Positions 25,338 through 31,324 of a DNA stretch of 64,000 bases are shown here, in pieces; position 1 is the first letter of the stretch, and the number at the start of each line of letters is the position of its first letter. A program made the translations under genes and the position numbers. Source of the stretch: Microglena sp. YARC (taxonomy: Eukaryota; Chlorophyta; Chlorophyceae; Chlamydomonadales; Chlamydomonadaceae). The stretch lies in the NCBI GenBank assembly GCA_022414725.1, contig CM039464.1, positions 48,065,604 to 48,129,603 of the forward strand, given 5' to 3'. Below the pieces are notes generated by a model. The model did not search any database, had not been told where the DNA came from, and saw only the letters and a list, made by a program, of their open reading frames with translations.

Positions 25338-28300
25338 ACTTGGTAGGGTAGCATGGGTTACGATGGCAATAAACTTAGGGTGCATGGGTGTGGGTGCTTT
25401 AGTGGTTAGGTTGGGTTGGTAAATATTGGATTTGGGTTGGTTGGAGTGGTGGTGGTGGTAGCCGGACCCATGCATCACCATGCAGCGATGGAATGGCGAT
25501 GTGTCGCACACAAAAATGAATATTGTAGTACATGATATGCTCGAACCCACCTTGCTTCTTCTGGACAAAGCGTAGTTCTTCCACAAACCAAAGCAACGCT
25601 TCTTTTGCGATGTTTTGTGATGGAAGTAGCCGGCTTCATCTGCTACCTTAAGATACCGGGTCACTTCCAACCACCACCTGCATCGCAATATGAGATATAG
25701 ATAGGATATAGATGAAAGGATAGGGCAGGAGATAGGAGATAGATAAACGGAAAGGATAGAAGTTGTATGACGGGAGTAGCTGCCTTCATCTGCTATATTC
25801 AGATACCGGGTCACTTCCAACCACCACCTGCACCACAATACAATATATATAAAGGATATAGATAAAAGGAAAGGGTACACCACAACCACAACAATTGAAT
25901 CATCAGCACAAGCACTAGCATATCACAACTAGCTTCAGTAGATCCAGTAGCAGCAAGGCGTGTAAGCACTGGTAAGTTGTTGCTGCAGGCTGTCAGGAAC
26001 TCCTAGGCTTATTAAATCTTCGCTAGTCCGCCTATGTCTATGTCTATGGGCGGTACTAGCTTTCCCATAGGCATAGGCCGATGCCAGGAGGGCCATTAAG
26101 TTACTTGGAGTACCGCCCAGAGAAAGAATAAGATGTCCTCAGAGCTCCCGTCGCCTAGTAGTTCCCGACAATAATGCATGTCCCGGAGTGGAAACGATGA
26201 TTACCCAGCGGTCCCAACCAGTGCCACGGCGGGTCTTACCTATGGTGGCGACTTAGTACTTATCAAGATTCCACCCTTGACCTGTGTCCGACGGGATTCT
26301 AACCCATCCACAGCGGGATATGCAAGAACAATTTGAATTATATAATCGCATGGATGATTTGATTTGAGTCGCTTATGTTACTGCTGGCTGGAGTCGTGTG
26401 AATCACTAATATAATTGCGGAAAATGGCTATCATCCAATCTGCTGGCTGGAGCCATGTAATCAAGTGCAAGTTCAAATTCAAATTCTATCACTCACTTGA
26501 AGCAGCTGGCTAGCGTGGCTCCCATCCAGAAGCGCAGTGCCTTGGCAATCTTCTCTTTTCTCCCTACCCTCCAGTAGGTGAAGTACCGGCGAGCAGTTTG
26601 GACCTCCCAGAAGGACAGAGCTATCATCCAGTTTTCAATCGCACGCTCCCTTGCCTCCCTTTGAATGAGTATGGGCATGAGTAATGGGGATGGGATAGGA
26701 TGAGTAATGGGATGTAGTAATGGGATAACAATAGTAATAATAGGCTAGGATGATAATTAATAATAGGCTAGGATGAGTAATGGGATATCATGGGATATGA
26801 TGGGATGGGCTAGGATGAGTAATAGGATGTCATGGGATAGGCTAGGATGGGTAATGGGATGTCAATATCTTACTGGACCCCGAGGTTATGGGAATATATT
26901 GCCCCCCACCCCCCCACATGCACCCACAAAACACCCTGACCCACCCCCTCCCCCAATATGCACGCACATTGCCTCCACCACCACCAGTTATTGACTGTAG
27001 CAACACTATCACCTCCACAACTTACAGACCCCCCCCACACACACACACACCCCACCCCCACCCCCACACACACCGCACCACTACTACCCACCCACCCACC
27101 CCATAAGCATGCACATTGCTGCCACCACCACTTGGTTCATGCATATTATTGACTCCAGCACTATTATCACCTCGACAACTTTCAGACGCCAAAACCCACA
27201 TATGCCTCATCCTCCTCCCTACCTCTCCCCACACATACACTTCCCTCCTTCTCCCTCCACCTGTCCTCCCCCCCTTCCCACTCCCTCCCTCTCCCCTCAC
27301 CCCCTTCTCTCTCCCTCCTTCCTTCTCCCCACACGATGCACACCTTACCACCACCACTACCCACTTGACACCAGCCGTTCACTGCAGCCTGGACTGGGTG
27401 AGAACAAAGACGTGAGGGCGCCATGTGCGTTTACTACAAAGTAAATACCAACTTTATACAACAAACTTTTACTTTGTGCTACATTGGTACAGGTACATTT
27501 GCCTGTATAACTTTTTGCATTAGTGTCGTAGTTTATTACCAGTACAAAATAGCCTACAAAGTAGTTGCCAGCCATTCACTGCAGCCTACTTGGACTGGGT
27601 GAGAACAAACACGTGAGAGCGTCATGTTTTAGAACTTTTAAATATATTTGAAACGTTTTTGTTTTTTAAATTATATTAAATTATAAGTTTTGTTTTAAAA
27701 TTAGATTTAAAAGTTTAAAAAATCTTGGTTTAATACCTGGACTGGGTGAGCACAAACACATGTGAGCGCCATGTGCGGAACGCTGATGCCATACATCGGA
27801 AGTCTGCATAAGCCTCTGCCTCTTCGTAGTCTGCATCATCCACTTCGCTCCAGAAGTCTCTCGACTGGGGAGGTGGTGAGAAGGTGACCCTGGCACTACC
27901 TAGGTGGCGGGGGGTGGGGTGGGTGAGTGGGTGGATGTGGGGTGGGTGGATGGAGGTGGGGTGTGATGGGTGTGTGGTGGGGTGGGTGGTGGTGTGTCAT
28001 ACACCTTGCTCCAGAAGTCTCTCGACTGGGGAGGTGGTGAGAAGGTGACCCTGGGCACTACCTAGGTGGCGGAGGGTGGGGTGGGTGGGTGTGGTGGTGT
28101 GGCAGCAGCATGTGAGCTGACTGAAGGCTGATAGACCATATCATCACACCAACCAAACTTTGTTTTACTGCTGAAGACGGCGAGCAGCCAAATTGCTGGC
28201 TGAAGCTATGTAATCAAGTTCAAGTTCAAGTCCAACCAATCTCAAATGAGGTGGGGGGATGAGGGGAGGAGAAGGGGGGGCAATCCAGGGGTGGAAGGTC

Positions 28301-29579
28301 GTGAGAAGTTGCCTCTGTTTATCAATGACCGTATGAAGAAATTGGATAAGAAATATGTTGAAAATAATGCTATGGTTTGAATTGGTTATGTTACTGCCTA
28401 AGACAGCGAGCAGCCTTAAAGGCTGGAGCCATGTAACCAAGTTCGAGTCCAAGTACTCTGTAACTGCTGAAGACGGAGAGCAGCAAAATTGCTGGCAGGA
28501 GCCATTTAATCTAGTTCAAGTTCAAGCTGGCTGGAGCCATGCAACCAAGTTCAAGGTCAAGTGCTGGCAGGAGACTTTAATCTAGACAGGAGCCATTTGC
28601 TCTAGTGCTGGCATCTAGGCAGGAGCCAATTAATTTAGTTGAAGTTCAAGCTGGCTGGAGCCATGCAACCAAGTTCAAGTACTATATTACTGCCGAGGAC
28701 GGAGAGCAGCCAAATTGCTGGCAGGAGCCATTTAATATAGTTGAAGCTGAGGCTGGCTGGAGCCATGTAACCAAGTTCAAGTACTCTATTGCTGCCTAAG
28801 ACGGACAGCAGCCAAATTGGTATAATATATATTTAATATAGCCAATTAATATAGTTGAAGTTCAAGCTGGCTGGAGCCATACCCATGTACCAAGTCAAGA
28901 TCTACCTGGATGGGTCCGGCTTGGGGGGGGAGCCATACCCACGTAGCCCCCCACCCTGTAGTGGAGATCCATAACCTTGCACTCCGGCCTGTTGGGGGGA
29001 AGCGTAACCCAGGGGCGGCTGTGTAAACTGGCCCTGACCCTGGCTTTGCCATGGAGCTGGTGATTGGTAGTTTGGTGAGCCGGGGTAGGAGGAGGTACCA
29101 TATGGCTGCTGTTGGACATTGATGGGGAATGGGGGGGAGCACCAGCTCCTGGGAAGTAGGCAGGTGGCTGCATGCTGAGTGGAGGGGAGGAGTGGCGTGG
29201 GGGGAGTATCGGGCCCCGCCTCCTGAGGTAGCTCGCGTGGGGGAGGAACGGTAGATGGACGTGCGGCGGGGGGAGGAGGACGATGAGCGGCTGCCCCCCA
29301 TGTGGCTGGCATGGGTGGGGGAAGAGTAGCGGGTCCTGGTGGTGGAAGGGGGATGGGTGGGGGGAATGGGTGGGGGGGGTGGGTGGGGGAAGAGTAGCGG
29401 GTCCTGATGGAGGAAGGGGGGTTGAGTGGGGGAATGGATGGGTATGTGTGTGTGTGTGTGAGGGGGGGGGGGGGGGGGGGGAGGAGGAGGATGAGCGGCT
29501 GCCTTTCATGTGGCTGCATGGGTGGGGGAAGAGTAGCGGGTCCTGGTGGAGGAAGGGAAATGGGTGGGGGAATGGAAGT

Positions 29580-29610
<31 letters not shown>

Positions 29611-29730
29611 GGGGGGGAGGAGGAAGATGAGCGGCTGCCCCTCATGTGGCTGGCATGGGTGGGGGAAGAGTAGCGGGTCCTGGTGGAGGAAGGGGGATGG
29701 GTGGGGAATGGAAGTGTGTGTGTATGTGTG

Positions 29731-29778
<48 letters not shown>

Positions 29779-30359
29779 GGGGGGGGGGAGTAAACCCACA
29801 TCCAAATCATTCACTGGATGGCTATACATGCATGTAGCATTCTCAAAGGTTGAAAAATAGCATATAACATTCAAAAACAAGAAAATATATAGTATGCTCA
29901 CAAAGATAGCAACATGTATATGTATACAGGGGAGAGGCAGAGAGACAAATTTTGGACCGCATGTTCAGTATGGTGTCCGACTCAGATGGGAGTTGGAACT
30001 GTGGAAGTTTCATACAAAAAGAGGGGAGAATAAAGTTGGTAAAAAGTTTTTTACCCCCCCACCCCCACCCCTCCCTCCTAAAACCCGATTACCTCAACCT
30101 ACCCCCCCTAAAATGGGGGTCATTCGAAAGATCTTTTCGTGCCCGCTCCAGTTATGCCCTTACATCTTTCGTAATGTTGCTCAAACGTGATTTATCGCGA
30201 AGTTAAGATTTGGGCCGCTTTGGTGAAAAAAACTTTGGACCCCTCTAACTTTTGTACAACTTTATTTTTGGCTAAAAAAACTGTGTTTTTATATAGTTTG
30301 AGGATAAGCTCTGTCCAAAGCGAAGATGCGGTACGGCAGCTTTTTCTTGCCCCACCCTC

Positions 30360-30403
<44 letters not shown>

Positions 30404-31266
30404 TCATACCAGCATGACACGTACCTAACATTGAGCAGCTTTTCTCGCTCCAACTTTGCCCACCAGTCTGGGTCAGGATCCAAGCTCAATTTAAGAAGCA
30501 GGCGGTAGTAGTAGATGTCCTCTTGAGGTCTGATCTCATGGAGGGGGAGAATCACCTCGTAGGCTTTCAGGAGGCGCTGAAGAGTCACCACCCCTGTGCC
30601 TACGTACATAGACATATCATTGTTGTTTGTAAAGGAAAAGACAAAACAATTTGAATGAAGGGGGAGAATCACCTCGTAGGCTTTCAGGAGGCGCTGAAGA
30701 GTCACCACCCCTGTGCCTACGTACATAGACATATCATTGTTGTTTGTAAAGGAAAAGACAAAACAATTTGAATGAAGGGGGAGAATCGCATTATATGCTT
30801 TCAGGAGGCGCTGAAGAGTGACCACCCCTGTGCCTACATACATAGACAAATATTGTTGTGTTTAAAGGAAAAGACAAGACAATTTGAATGAAGGGGGAGA
30901 GTCTTCACATAAGCTTTCAGGAGGCGCTGGAGAGTCACCGCCCCTGTGCCTACATACATAGACATTTATTTGTGCTGTTAAAGGAAAAGACAATACAATT
31001 TGAATGAAGAAGGAGAATCACCCCATAGGCTTTCATTAGGCGCTGGAGAGTCACCACCCCTGTGCCTACAAAGACATACCATTTGTGTTTTTAAAGGAAA
31101 AATGCAATACAAATGAATGATGGGGGAGAATCTCCTTACATGAAGGCGATCGGAGCGACAGGTCGCAAATGGATTGAGTGCATCAGGCCGAAGACAGGGT
31201 CTACGACAGGGCCAGGGGTCAGTAAGGACCAGGGTAATGTGCCAACAAAAAAAAATGTATAGAGAA

Positions 31267-31324
<58 letters not shown>

